A stretch of DNA of 64,000 nt from Sphingomonas sp. IC-11 (GCF_021043365.1 NZ_JAJNDU010000001.1:892164-956163); one strand, 5' to 3'; counted from the stretch's first letter, positions 8,090 through 19,038 are shown. Notes: generated by a model from the letters alone, not told the origin. Translations and numbers: made by a program.

Positions 8090-8800
8090 ATGACCGACGA
8101 TATGAACGACATTCGCAGCATTGTGATCCTGACGGGTGCGGGTATTTCCGCGGAAAGCGGGCTTGCTACCTTCCGCGGACCGGGCGGCCTTTGGGAGGGT
8201 CACCGGGTCGAAGATGTATGCACTCCGGAGGCGCTGGCCGCAGATCCGGATCTGGTCCACCGCTTCTATGATCTACGTCGCGCTGCTTTGGGAGGGGTGC
8301 AGCCGAACGCGGCGCATCAGGCACTGGCCCGCCTTGACGACATGTGGAGAGGTGACCTGTTGATCGTTACCCAGAATGTTGATGATCTGCATGAGCGTGC
8401 CGGGGCCCGGCGCCTGCTCCACATGCATGGCGAACTGACATCTGCCTTGTGTGCGGCCTGCGGCGAGCGCGTAGGGTGGTCAGATCCGCTGCCGCATGGC
8501 AGCTCCTGCCTGGCCTGCCATCAGCCCGCGCTGCGCCCCGACATCGTGTTCTTCGGCGAGATGCCATATGGCATGAGTCAGATTGAGGACGCGCTTTCAG
8601 GCTGCGACTTGTTCGTATCGATCGGTACCTCCGGGGCGGTATATCCAGCAGCCGGCTTTGTGCAGTTCGCCCGTTCCTATGGTGCCGAGACGCTGGAGCT
8701 CAATCTGGAACCCTCCGCCGGCAGTCATTTGTTCGGGGAAAGCCGGTTTGGGCCGGCCAGCAGCCTGGTGCCGAACTGGGTTGATGAACTCTTAGAATAG
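8090..8800 (+). CDS. cobB: Sir2-family NAD-dependent protein deacylase
   Basis: This 236-residue sirtuin removes acyl groups from lysines using NAD. It has GAGISAESG (16-24), TFRGPGGLW, TQNVD, the catalytic HMHGEL, and a four-cysteine zinc module. A Y-x-x-R pair (FYDLRR) matches the acyl-pocket residues known from class III (SIRT5/CobB) enzymes, so desuccinylase activity as well as deacetylase activity is plausible. ATG 8090 is chosen; ATG 8102 is an alternative, and the frame is open further upstream without homology. The gene converges on era. Confidence 0.88.
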   Translation: MTDDMNDIRSIVILTGAGISAESGLATFRGPGGLWEGHRVEDVCTPEALAADPDLVHRFYDLRRAALGGVQPNAAHQALARLDDMWRGDLLIVTQNVDDLHERAGARRLLHMHGELTSALCAACGERVGWSDPLPHGSSCLACHQPALRPDIVFFGEMPYGMSQIEDALSGCDLFVSIGTSGAVYPAAGFVQFARSYGAETLELNLEPSAGSHLFGESRFGPASSLVPNWVDELLE

Positions 8801-8847
8801 CGGGCCGCGGTCGCGGCGCAGTGCCGTTCTCAGCTTGGGCCCGCTAT
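8797..8847. terminator. Bidirectional terminator candidate between sirtuin and era
   Basis: A perfect 10-base inverted repeat (ATAGCGGGCC and its complement, arms 8797-8806 and 8838-8847) spans the gap between these convergent genes and overlaps the sirtuin stop. The central 31 bases are long, and there is no clear U-run. Confidence 0.4.
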
Positions 8848-8860
8848 CTCCAGGCGAGGT

Positions 8861-9751
8861 TCAGTCCACCCAGTCCAAGCCGATATCCCGATACACGCTG
8901 CGGTCCTCGTCCCAGCCAGGCTTCACCTTCACATGGAGGTACAGATGCACGGGCCGGTCAAGCAGAACGGCCAGTTCGGCACGGGCGCGAGCCCCGATCT
9001 CTTTGATGCGCGTACCGCCCTTGCCGAGCACGATTGCGCGCTGCGTGGGACGTTCCACCAGGATCTGCTGATGAATTTCGGCGGCGCCGTCGGGACGATC
9101 AACGAACTTCTCGGTTTCCACCGCGGCCGCATAAGGAAGCTCCGCGTGTAGCTGCAGATATAGCTGCTCCCGCGTGACTTCTGCAGCGAGCATCCGCTCG
9201 CTTGCATCGGAGACCTGATCCTCCGGGAAGTGCCACGGCCCATCCGGCATCTTAGCCGCAAGTGCGCGCTTGAGCTCGGGAAGGCCGTCGCCGGTCGACG
9301 CGCTGACGAAATAGGTAGCTTCAAATTGTACCAGCGCGTTCAACTTTTCCGCGTGGATCAAAAGCTTGGGTTTGTCAGCGACATCCACCTTGTTCAGGAT
9401 CAGGAACTTAGGCTCGGGGCGATCCGAAATCCGTTCTGCGATGTCGGTGACCTTGGGGCCCAATCCACCCTTTGCATCCACCACCAGCGCAAGCAGATCG
9501 GCACCCTCCGTGCCGCCCCAAGCAGCGGCTACCATCGCGCGGTCGAGGCGGCGTTTGGGGTCGAAGATGCCAGGAGTGTCGACGAGGAGGAGCTGAGCGT
9601 CATCCTCCATCGCGACCCCCAAGAGGCGGGTTCGGGTGGTCTGTGCCTTGGGGCTGACGATCGCGACCTTTTGGCCGACCAAGGCATTGACCAAAGTGGA
9701 CTTTCCGGCGTTGGGCGCGCCGAGAACGGCGACAAGGCCGCAGCGGGTCAT
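8861..9751 (-). CDS. era: GTPase Era
   Basis: Era is the essential GTPase that binds the 3' end of 16S rRNA during 30S assembly. The 296 residues show the G1 loop GAPNAGKS at 11-18, DTPG, NKVD, and a C-terminal KH domain (AIVLGKGGTRIKEIG). ATG 9751 has an AAGGAAA ribosome site. It follows rnc by about 215 bases in the usual lepB-rnc-era order, so a shared transcript is likely, although the rnc-era gap is longer than usual. Confidence 0.95.
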   Translation of the reverse strand: MTRCGLVAVLGAPNAGKSTLVNALVGQKVAIVSPKAQTTRTRLLGVAMEDDAQLLLVDTPGIFDPKRRLDRAMVAAAWGGTEGADLLALVVDAKGGLGPKVTDIAERISDRPEPKFLILNKVDVADKPKLLIHAEKLNALVQFEATYFVSASTGDGLPELKRALAAKMPDGPWHFPEDQVSDASERMLAAEVTREQLYLQLHAELPYAAAVETEKFVDRPDGAAEIHQQILVERPTQRAIVLGKGGTRIKEIGARARAELAVLLDRPVHLYLHVKVKPGWDEDRSVYRDIGLDWVD

Positions 9752-9966
9752 CGAATTTCCTTTGTTGACGTGAGCGCGGCGAAGCGAACGCCGAACGCGA
9801 TTTCAAGGGCGCGAATAACGGACACGAACGGCCCGTACGAGGACAGAAGGGGGCGCTTTAGAACCACTTTCGGCCAGATACCGGATAAAGTCGGCCACGG
9901 ACAGGAAAAGCCGCCAGAGCGATCGAGCCGCCACAGCGACGTGTTCCCGATCCTCCCTGGCCGGCC

Positions 9967-10659
9967 TTATCCCTTGCGAGACTTCTTTGCCGGAACGACC
10001 CGTACCTCGCGCAGCAGGGCCTCGGCAGCCGCTGTTTCTGCCTCCTGCTTGCTGCCGCCCTCCGCGGTGCTTTCCGCAAGCTTCGGAATCGCGGCCCTCA
10101 CCGTGAACCGCGGAGCATGACCAGGGCCGGAGCGATCCATCACTTCATAGACGGGCGGCTTGCGGTTGTTCGCAGCCGCCCATTCCTGAAGCGCGGACTT
10201 CGGGTGCTGGGGTGCCGCGGATCCGGCGTGGAGCCGGTCTGCCCACAAGCGCCGGATGGCGGCGCGCGCGGGATCGAGGCCAGCGTCGCGGTACAATGCG
10301 CCGAGCAGCGCCTCCATCACGTCGCCCAGGATATTGTCGCTGTCGCTGGCGCCATCGTCGCGCGCCTGTTTGCCAAGCCGCAGGTGCGCGGGAACGCCGA
10401 TCTCTCGCGCGATTTCGGCACACACTGCACCCGTCACGAGCGCATTGAAGCGCTTGGACAATGCGCCTTCGGGCTCCTCGGGAAAGGTTTCGTAGAGCCA
10501 TTCCGCCATGGAGAGGCCGAGCACGCGGTCGCCGAGAAACTCGAGCCGCTCGTAATGATTATCGCCGTGGCTGGCGTGGGTGAGGGCGCGCTGCCAGTCA
10601 CTGAGGTCGCGGGGCCGGTGACCGAAGGTACGTTCGATCCAATGGGAAAGATCAGTCAA
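9967..10659 (-). CDS. rnc: Ribonuclease III
   Basis: This double-stranded RNA endonuclease of 230 residues processes rRNA and mRNA. It has the family signature ERLEFLGDRVLGL at 37-49, the second catalytic cluster GDVMEALLGALYRD, and a C-terminal double-stranded-RNA-binding domain ending in a Lys/Arg tail. I chose TTG 10659 because GGAGG lies just upstream and the preceding in-frame residues have no homology; this start overlaps the lepB stop. It precedes era on the same strand. Confidence 0.93.
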   Translation of the reverse strand: MTDLSHWIERTFGHRPRDLSDWQRALTHASHGDNHYERLEFLGDRVLGLSMAEWLYETFPEEPEGALSKRFNALVTGAVCAEIAREIGVPAHLRLGKQARDDGASDSDNILGDVMEALLGALYRDAGLDPARAAIRRLWADRLHAGSAAPQHPKSALQEWAAANNRKPPVYEVMDRSGPGHAPRFTVRAAIPKLAESTAEGGSKQEAETAAAEALLREVRVVPAKKSRKG

Positions 10660-11560
10660 AGCCGCCTCCGATCCGATCCCAGCGTGCCGCGGTGAACCAC
10701 GTCCAGGGCAGCAGCCAGTTGGCAGACCCATCCGTGGACCAGAACACGATCACTGCCTTGCCCTGAACACGATCGAGCGGGATGAAACCCATGCCCTGCG
10801 GCTGACCCGGCAAGGCCTCGTCCGCCGACGGGAAGCGGCTGTCGGCGGAGTCATCGCGATTGTCGCCCATCAGGAAGACGTGATTCGCCGGTACGGTGAA
10901 GACCTGCGTGTCGTCCGCATCGGGAATATACCGCTGGTCCAGCACCTCATAGCTGCGGCCCCCCGGCAGCGTCTCGCGGAAGCGCGGAATGCGGCAGGTT
11001 GGGCCTTCGGCCGCCGGTGCGATGAAGTTCGGATCGCAATGCCGTTGATCGAAGTTTGGCGAGAGCGGCAGAACGAAGTCGGCGATACGCTGCTTGGCGA
11101 TGGCCTGACCGTTCAGGAACAGTTGGCCCCGCCGCATCTGGATCGTATCGCCGGGAAGGCCGATGACCCGCTTGATCACGTCGTGGTCGTCCTCGCCCTT
11201 TGAGCGAAAGACCACCGTGTCGCCGCGAGCCGGCACGCTGCCGAACAGGCGACCCGAAAAGGGCGGAACCCCGAAAGGCATCGACCAGCGCGAATAGCCG
11301 TAGTTCCATTTGGAAATGAACAGATAGTCGCCGATCAGCAGGCGGGGCAGCATCGATTCCGAAGGGATCGAAAAGGGCGCAAAGACGAAGCTGCGGAACA
11401 GCCACACGACCAACGCGAGCTTCAGCAGGAAGCGGAGCGTTTCGCTGGTTTCAGACCGCGGTTTGGCGGGGCTGGTCGCCGGCTTGGCGGGAGAAGGTTC
11501 GGCCATGACCCGCGGCGTTGCCGATGGCGTGCGGCGCGTCAAGCCGCTGGAACGATCCAC
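10652..11560 (-). CDS. lepB: Signal peptidase I
   Basis: This inner-membrane serine protease cleaves signal peptides of exported proteins. It has one N-terminal membrane helix (LALVVWLFRSFVFAPF), the catalytic Ser in IPSESMLP, the catalytic Lys in VIKRVIGLPGD, and the late MGDNRDDSADSR motif. The longest reading from GTG 11560 (302 residues) has an AGGAAC ribosome site; ATG 11506 would give a shorter N-terminus. It heads lepB-rnc-era and diverges from pgi. Confidence 0.93.
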   Translation of the reverse strand: MDRSSGLTRRTPSATPRVMAEPSPAKPATSPAKPRSETSETLRFLLKLALVVWLFRSFVFAPFSIPSESMLPRLLIGDYLFISKWNYGYSRWSMPFGVPPFSGRLFGSVPARGDTVVFRSKGEDDHDVIKRVIGLPGDTIQMRRGQLFLNGQAIAKQRIADFVLPLSPNFDQRHCDPNFIAPAAEGPTCRIPRFRETLPGGRSYEVLDQRYIPDADDTQVFTVPANHVFLMGDNRDDSADSRFPSADEALPGQPQGMGFIPLDRVQGKAVIVFWSTDGSANWLLPWTWFTAARWDRIGGGFD

Positions 11561-11670
11561 CGTGCGTTCCTGTTCGTGTCACGCTTGTAGTGAAGCCTGC
11601 GTTCCGTGTTATCGCGGGCGCGTAACAAGCGGGCCGCAACAGCCCTGCTTCGAACCGTGGAGAAGTGACA

Positions 11671-13164
11671 ATGACGGATTGGTCGAGGATCGAGGCACTT
11701 CCGCAGATCCGGCTGGAACAGCTCTTCGTCGATGATGCCGTTCGATTGGCGAAGCTGTCGCTGGATGTGTCGGGCATCCACTTCGACTGGTCAAAGACGC
11801 ATCTGACCCAGGACGCGATTGCCGCGTTCGAGACGCTGGCGAAGGAAGCGGATCTTGCCGGCAAGCGCGACGCGATGTTCGGCGGCGCTCATGTCAACGT
11901 AACGGAGGACCGTCCGGTGGAGCACACCGCCGAGCGCGGCGAGGGCAATCCGGAGAGCGTGAAGCGAGCCGCGGAATATCATGCCCGCATGCGCATGCTG
12001 ATCGACGCCATCGAGGCGGAGGCATTTGGCCCGGTGCGCCACGTGCTGCACGTCGGCATTGGCGGATCCGCTCTGGGACCGAACCTGCTGGTCGATGCGC
12101 TGGGCCGCGATAGTGAACGCTATGACGTCGCGATCGTATCCAATGTGGATGGAGTAGCCCTGGAAGACGTGTTCGACCGGTTCGATCCGTCGGCCACCCT
12201 GCTGGTGGTCGCATCCAAGACGTTCACCACCACCGAGACGATGATGAATGCAGACAGCGCGATCGGCTGGATGCAGGAAAATGGTGTCGAAGACCCTTAT
12301 GGCCGTGTGATCGCGCTCACCGCGTCGCCGGAGAAGGCGATCGAATGGGGCGTGGACGAAACTCGAATTCTGCCGTTTTCCGAAGGGGTGGGCGGCCGCT
12401 ATTCTCTGTGGTCGTCGATCGGTTTCCCGGCCGCCATCAAGCTGGGCTGGGACCAGTTCGCCGAATTGCTGGAAGGCGCCGCGGAGATGGACCGGCACTT
12501 CCGCCTTTCGGCGCTGCATGAAAATGCGCCCGTCCTCGCCGCCTTCGCGGATCTTTACTACACTCAGGTGCGGGGTTGCGAAACGCGCGCACCGTTCGCG
12601 TATGACGAGCGGCTTCGCCTGCTGCCGAGCTACCTTCAGCAATTGGAGATGGAATCAAACGGCAAGAGCGTGACGGTTGATGGCAAGCCAGTCGGCCGCC
12701 CCACGGCACCGATCACCTGGGGAGGGGTGGGGACGGACGCGCAACATGCTGTCTTCCAGCTGCTGCATCAGGGCACCCATCTGGTGCCGGTGGAATTTCT
12801 GGCGGTGATCGAGCCTGGCGATACGCTGGCGGAGGAGCATCACCGCCAGTTGCTGCTCAACGCCTTCGCGCAGGGCGCAGCATTGATGAAGGGGCGCAAG
12901 AATGCCGATGACCCCGCACGTGCGTATCCGGGCGATCGCCCGTCCTCGACGATCCTGCTTGATACGTTGGATGCGCGCACGCTGGGAGCGCTGATCGCCT
13001 TTTACGAGCATCGCGTATTCGTGAACGGCGTGCTGCTGGGCATCAATTCCTTTGACCAGTTCGGAGTCGAGCTGGGCAAGGAGATGGCGAAGGAAGCAGC
13101 CAAGGGCGGCGGTGATTTCGATCCGTCGACGGAGGATCTGATCCGTCGTGCGGGGCTTGCCTGA
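11671..13164 (+). CDS. pgi: Glucose-6-phosphate isomerase
   Basis: This enzyme interconverts glucose-6-phosphate and fructose-6-phosphate, feeding both central metabolism and sugar-nucleotide synthesis. The 497-residue product has the phosphosugar-binding GIGGSALGP, SKTFTT, GGRYSLWSSIG, and the QQLEMESNGKSV stretch with active-site residues. ATG 11671 follows a GGAGAAG ribosome site; a GTG six bases upstream in frame is less likely. gor follows 78 bases later on the same strand. Confidence 0.94.
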   Translation: MTDWSRIEALPQIRLEQLFVDDAVRLAKLSLDVSGIHFDWSKTHLTQDAIAAFETLAKEADLAGKRDAMFGGAHVNVTEDRPVEHTAERGEGNPESVKRAAEYHARMRMLIDAIEAEAFGPVRHVLHVGIGGSALGPNLLVDALGRDSERYDVAIVSNVDGVALEDVFDRFDPSATLLVVASKTFTTTETMMNADSAIGWMQENGVEDPYGRVIALTASPEKAIEWGVDETRILPFSEGVGGRYSLWSSIGFPAAIKLGWDQFAELLEGAAEMDRHFRLSALHENAPVLAAFADLYYTQVRGCETRAPFAYDERLRLLPSYLQQLEMESNGKSVTVDGKPVGRPTAPITWGGVGTDAQHAVFQLLHQGTHLVPVEFLAVIEPGDTLAEEHHRQLLLNAFAQGAALMKGRKNADDPARAYPGDRPSSTILLDTLDARTLGALIAFYEHRVFVNGVLLGINSFDQFGVELGKEMAKEAAKGGGDFDPSTEDLIRRAGLA

Positions 13165-13242
13165 ACGATCCTTTGATCCTGATCGATTTGCCGCGCGGCG
13201 CCGTGCGCCCATTTCCCGGTGCGGCGCCAGTGGAGTAAAGTA

Positions 13243-14592
13243 ATGCCCGATTTCGATTATGACCTGTTCACCATCGGTGCCGGCTCCGGCGGAACCCGGG
13301 CGTCGCGTGTAGCGGCGGCGCATGGCGCGCGCGTGGCAGTGGCAGAGGAATATCGCGTCGGCGGGACATGCGTGATCCGCGGCTGCGTGCCCAAGAAGCT
13401 GCTCGTCTATGGTGCGCACTTCGCCGAGGACCTGAAGGACGCAAAGCGGTTCGGCTGGCTCGTCCCGGATGATTGCGCCTTCGACTGGAAGTGCCTGCAG
13501 GAAAACGTGTTGGCCGAGGTGGACCGGATCAACAAGGCTTACACGACGACGCTGGAATCGAACGGCGCGGAAATCATTCACCAGCGCGCGACGATCACCG
13601 GACCGAATGAAGTCACGCTTGCGGATGGCACCACCAAGACCGCCAAGCACATCCTGGTCGCCACTGGCGCACGGCCGCATGTGCCGGAGTTCCCCGGTTC
13701 CGAACACGGCATCACCTCCAACGAGGTATTTCACCTCGACGCCATTCCGAAGCGGGTGCTGATCGCGGGTGCCGGCTATATCGCCAATGAGTTCGCGGGC
13801 ATTTTTCACCAGCTTGGCGCGCACGTCATCATCATGAACCGCACCAAGGACATCCTGCGCGGCTACGACCTGCAGATCCGCGATCGTTTGTTGCAGATCA
13901 GCATGATGAAAGGCCTGGAATTCCGTTTCGACGCTACGTTCGAGAGGATCGAGAAGCGCGACGACGGCTGCCTGGAGGTTCACATGACTGGCCATGAACC
14001 CGTAGTGGTCGATTGCGTGATGTACGCCACCGGACGTGTACCCAACACCGAAGGGCTGGGGCTGGAAAATGCCGGGGTCGAGGTGGACGCGAAGGGCGCC
14101 GTGCCGGTGGATGATGACAATCGTTCGACGTGCCCCTCCATTTACGCTGTGGGCGACGTGACCAATCGCATCCAGCTAACACCGGTGGCGATCCGCGAAG
14201 GGCAGGCCTTCGCGGAGAACCTCTTCGGCCGGGGCGGCGTGACGGTGGATTATGATTGTGTGCCGGCGGCCTGTTTCAGCCATCCCCCGATAGCCGGGGT
14301 CGGCATGACCGAGAGCGAGGCGCGTCAGAAGCTCGGCTCCGTGAGGATCTACTCGTCCGATTTCCGCCCGATGAAGAATGTGCTGGCAGGCCGGGACGAA
14401 CGGTCACTGTACAAGATGGTGTGCGATGCCGAGACCGATCGTGTGGTGGGCATTCACATGATCGGACCGGATTGTCCGGAGATCATCCAGGCAGCGGCGG
14501 TGTGCGTGAAGGCTGGTCTCACGAAGGCGCAGTTCGACGCCACGGTCGCACTGCACCCGACCATGGCGGAAGAACTGGTGCTGATGAAGTGA
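13243..14592 (+). CDS. gor: Glutathione-disulfide reductase
   Basis: This FAD enzyme of 449 residues reduces oxidised glutathione with NADPH. It shows the redox disulfide GGTCVIRGCVPKK, the FAD motif GAGSGG, a central NADPH-binding GAGYIA followed by an Arg-containing loop, VGDVTNR, and the C-terminal HPTMAEE with the His-Glu pair. ATG 13243 has GGAGTAAAG upstream; upstream in-frame codons are not conserved-looking. A weak hairpin (14597-14621) follows the stop. Confidence 0.92.
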   Translation: MPDFDYDLFTIGAGSGGTRASRVAAAHGARVAVAEEYRVGGTCVIRGCVPKKLLVYGAHFAEDLKDAKRFGWLVPDDCAFDWKCLQENVLAEVDRINKAYTTTLESNGAEIIHQRATITGPNEVTLADGTTKTAKHILVATGARPHVPEFPGSEHGITSNEVFHLDAIPKRVLIAGAGYIANEFAGIFHQLGAHVIIMNRTKDILRGYDLQIRDRLLQISMMKGLEFRFDATFERIEKRDDGCLEVHMTGHEPVVVDCVMYATGRVPNTEGLGLENAGVEVDAKGAVPVDDDNRSTCPSIYAVGDVTNRIQLTPVAIREGQAFAENLFGRGGVTVDYDCVPAACFSHPPIAGVGMTESEARQKLGSVRIYSSDFRPMKNVLAGRDERSLYKMVCDAETDRVVGIHMIGPDCPEIIQAAAVCVKAGLTKAQFDATVALHPTMAEELVLMK

Positions 14593-14657
14593 GGTGAGGG
14601 CCGGGCGGACGTGGCGGCCCTGGGGAGGCTGCCGCGTCTTAGCTCAGGCGTTCTGCA

Positions 14658-15128
14658 TCAGGCGGTTGCGCCCGCCTCTTCGGTCGTGAGCCGTTCGGCG
14701 ACCAGCGCGGCGACGACTGACTGCAGCACATGAACTGCCCAACGCTCGGACGCCTTTCGCGGGCCGGCTTTGAGCTCCCCTTGTGTGATGCCAAGCAGCG
14801 GCGCGATGCCGGCGATGTTGACCACGTAAAGCGCAGTGCCGAATGCGGCGCCGAGGGCAACCGGCGACATACTGGGCGCCCACTGCCGCACCTGTGCGTA
14901 AAGGCCGCCGAACGCCGCGGAGGCGCCGAGATGGTTGGCGAACTCAACCGCGCTGGTGCCCGCTTCCCCGATCACCTCCCGCGAGCCGGTGGTGCGGTCG
15001 ATCCAGTCCACTGCGTCGCGATCGAGCGTCTTGCCAAGCACGCCGCTGCGCCGTCCTGCCCACATTGCCGCCGTGGTCACGATCCCTGCCACGATGCCGC
15101 CGGCGATCGCCGCGTTGCGCCTGTCCAT
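14658..15128 (-). CDS. Small integral membrane protein, function unknown
   Basis: I do not recognise this 156-residue protein with certainty. It has hydrophobic stretches at about 7-25, 65-80, 90-115 and 130-147, which suggests three or four membrane segments, joined by a charged region (VLGKTLDRDAVDWIDR). GC content and codon use match its neighbours. It is convergent with gor and faces the same way as the metallopeptidase-like and methyltransferase genes to its right, but with gaps that argue against tight coupling. Confidence 0.6.
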   Translation of the reverse strand: MDRRNAAIAGGIVAGIVTTAAMWAGRRSGVLGKTLDRDAVDWIDRTTGSREVIGEAGTSAVEFANHLGASAAFGGLYAQVRQWAPSMSPVALGAAFGTALYVVNIAGIAPLLGITQGELKAGPRKASERWAVHVLQSVVAALVAERLTTEEAGATA

Positions 15129-15189
15129 CGGTCATTCTCCTCGATCGTACGTCAAGGAGCGTAAGCCGTCGCGGCGACCAGGGTTCCGC

Positions 15190-15651
15190 TCAGCGGTTGC
15201 CGAATGGCAGAACGCTTTCGTAAGCCGAAAGATCAGGGGCGCCGATGACGCGCGCGCCCGCCCGCAGGAGGAAGGCATGACGGACGATCTCCGCCTGTTG
15301 CTCGATCCCATAGCGGGCAAGCGGACGACCCGGCACGAAGCTGTAGTGATAACGGCAGAAGGGATGGCGGGCGAGCGGCAGGAAGATGCCGCGCTGATGC
15401 TGCCAAACGTGACACATTTCGTGAATGAATAGCCCCTGCTCGCCCAGCGACGCAGCGGCGAAATCGTCACGGTAGAGGCCGCCATGCGGGTGGAAGTGGA
15501 TGCGGCCGCGCGGCGCCATCACGACGTGACGCGGCTGAAGCGGCCACCAGCGGCGGTCGCAGATCTCCACCTGCTCCAGATCGATGGCGTTGCCGTATAC
15601 GGAGCGGGCGAGGTCCTTCTCGCCGGAGGTCAGGCGCCGAATGGTCATCAT
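15190..15651 (-). CDS. Vgr-related zinc metallopeptidase-like protein
   Basis: This 153-residue protein contains HEMCH at 77-81, a HExxH-type zinc motif, followed by VWQHQ. It matches proteins annotated as Vgr-related in sphingomonads, in which HExxH is the only recognisable catalytic feature. There is no signal peptide. Two ATG codons stand at the start. No VgrG spike or type VI secretion gene is nearby, so the family name should not be read as evidence of secretion. Peptidase activity is inferred. Confidence 0.6.
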   Translation of the reverse strand: MMTIRRLTSGEKDLARSVYGNAIDLEQVEICDRRWWPLQPRHVVMAPRGRIHFHPHGGLYRDDFAAASLGEQGLFIHEMCHVWQHQRGIFLPLARHPFCRYHYSFVPGRPLARYGIEQQAEIVRHAFLLRAGARVIGAPDLSAYESVLPFGNR

Positions 15652-15695
15652 TGACTTAGGTAAGCACTTCGGCCCGGCGATCTAGTCGCCTCGGT

Positions 15696-16427
15696 TCAGC
15701 GCGCGGCGGGAGCCGGGCGATAGAGTACCCAGTCTTCGCGATCGGCGACGACATGCCAGCGGTCTTCATCCTCGAACGCGTTGCGGTGACGTGGATTGAC
15801 GTAGAGGGCGATGATTTCCTCGCCGGCCGCGGCGCGCTGTTCCAGCCGCTCCAGCACTTCGCGCAGGATCACGGGGCCGAAGCTGTTGTAGATATAAGCG
15901 AACACCGGACCTCGGGGAGGCGCGTAGCTGCCGGCATCGCCCAACACCATCTCGCAGCGTCGTGCTGCGCCGCCGGCAGCCGCAAAGCGATCGGCATTGG
16001 TGAGCGCGACCTCGTGAAGCTCGGGAGCAAACTCGACGCCGATAGCCCGACCGAATCCAGTAGCGGCGGCGATCATCACCACCCGGCCCTTGCCAGAGCC
16101 GTAGTCGATGAAGGTGAAGCGTGCCGGATCAATGGCGGCAATCTTCATCGCGTCCTTCAACGCGACGCCGTTGCTGGCCTGATACCCGAAGCCGAGCAAG
16201 GCACGTTCACGCGCGACGTTCAGCGCGGACAAGTTCATTGTGCCGCCTGTGTCGGTGCCCCAACGGCGATCAAACGCCTGATCGGCGCGCCGTGCGCGGG
16301 CGGCAGCGGGGCTGAAGCTGCGGGCAGTGTGGCGCAAGGTCTTGAGGGTGAGCGTGGCGATCTCACGCGCGGAGCGGCCCTCCACGCGTCGCATCACCCC
16401 ATTTCGCCATGTTGAAAGCTTGCCCAT
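15696..16427 (-). CDS. Class I SAM-dependent methyltransferase
   Basis: This 243-residue protein has a Rossmann methyltransferase core. The SAM motif FIDYGSGKGRVVMIAA lies mid-protein, followed by an acidic second strand (AIGVEFAPELHE) and YIYNSFGP as motif IV. An N-terminal basic segment of about 60 residues precedes the core. ATG 16427 is preferred over an in-frame TTG at 16448. The substrate is unknown and the neighbours give no clue. Confidence 0.72.
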   Translation of the reverse strand: MGKLSTWRNGVMRRVEGRSAREIATLTLKTLRHTARSFSPAAARARRADQAFDRRWGTDTGGTMNLSALNVARERALLGFGYQASNGVALKDAMKIAAIDPARFTFIDYGSGKGRVVMIAAATGFGRAIGVEFAPELHEVALTNADRFAAAGGAARRCEMVLGDAGSYAPPRGPVFAYIYNSFGPVILREVLERLEQRAAAGEEIIALYVNPRHRNAFEDEDRWHVVADREDWVLYRPAPAAR

Positions 16428-16489
16428 GCGCGCCGTGATGATGCGCAAAGGTTACGGACCCGTGAGTCGGCACCGCTGGCGGCGCGCCG

Positions 16490-16939
16490 TCACTTGCCGG
16501 CGGGTGCCGGATCCCCTGCCGCGATGACGCGCGCATTCTGCTGGATCCGTGTCGAATCCGCGAACGTGAAGGTAAAGGTGAGCGTGCCTCCTGGCTTCAC
16601 CGCCGGGTTCACGCCGAACAGCATCGCGTGCTTACCGCCAGGCACGAACCGCACTTGCTGAAGGGCCGGCACGGGAACCTGATCGATCGAGTCCATCGTC
16701 ATGCCGCCTCCGGCCGCCGCCTTGCTTTCGTGAAGCTCCGTCCGGACGGCCATGTCGGTCCTGACGCTTACCAGAGTTGCCTCTGCCGGGCCGCCGTGAA
16801 TGGTGAAATAGCCCGCCGCCGGGCGTCCTTCGACCGCGGCGAGGCGCACCCACGCGTCGCTGATGTACAGTTGCTTTTCCGGCGCGCATCCAGTGAGGGC
16901 GGCGGCGGCAATGGCGAGCGCGGCGGCGGCGCGGAACAT
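16490..16939 (-). CDS. PCu(A)C-family periplasmic copper chaperone (lipoprotein)
   Basis: This 149-residue protein is expected to bind Cu(I) in the periplasm and deliver it to cytochrome oxidase. It has a lipoprotein signal with the lipobox ALTGC (Cys18) and the family's His/Met ligands, ELHES...MTMDS and later KHAMLFG. It diverges from dnaK. A palindrome, TACCA-GAT-TGGTA (16963-16975), sits 24 bases before its start and could be an operator. Confidence 0.82.
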   Translation of the reverse strand: MFRAAAALAIAAAALTGCAPEKQLYISDAWVRLAAVEGRPAAGYFTIHGGPAEATLVSVRTDMAVRTELHESKAAAGGGMTMDSIDQVPVPALQQVRFVPGGKHAMLFGVNPAVKPGGTLTFTFTFADSTRIQQNARVIAAGDPAPAGK

Positions 16940-16962
16940 GGGTCTCTCCCAAAGCGAAACGA

Positions 16963-16975
16963 TACCAGATTGGTA
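16963..16975. promoter_or_regulatory. Small palindrome upstream of copper chaperone gene
   Basis: TACCA-GAT-TGGTA is a perfect 5+5 inverted repeat between the divergent copper chaperone and dnaK genes. Its closeness to the chaperone start suggests a repressor site for that gene. No binding protein can be named from sequence. Confidence 0.3.
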
Positions 16976-17011
16976 CGCCCCCCACTCGCCAGCGGCAAGC
17001 TGGGCAGGTGT

Positions 17012-17039
17012 CTTGCGGCAGGGGAACCGCCACCTATAT
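17012..17039 (+). promoter_or_regulatory. Heat-shock (sigma-32/RpoH-type) promoter of dnaK
   Basis: CTTGCG (17012-17017) and CCTATAT (17033-17039) are separated by 15 bases, close to the alphaproteobacterial RpoH pattern CTTG...CYTATNT. The site lies about 80 bases before the dnaK ATG, which leaves a plausible leader. Position and wording fit stress induction of dnaK-dnaJ. Confidence 0.6.
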
Positions 17040-17121
17040 CGCGCTTCGTCAACGCTGTTCCGTCGCCGTAACGGGGCGAAGCGGCACGTTTTTTGTTCGA
17101 GCAGGGGCTAGAAGAGCACTC

Positions 17122-19029
<1,908 letters not shown>

Positions 19030-19038
19030 GCAATGTCG

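Noticed and set aside
9752..9966. Extra small gene between rnc and era
   Set aside because: The leftward frame at 9858-10079 overlaps rnc and looks like an Arg-rich shadow; the gap is probably untranslated.
15190..15651. Type VI secretion component
   Set aside because: The Vgr-related label rests on family naming only; no Hcp, VipA/B, ClpV or VgrG gene is present.
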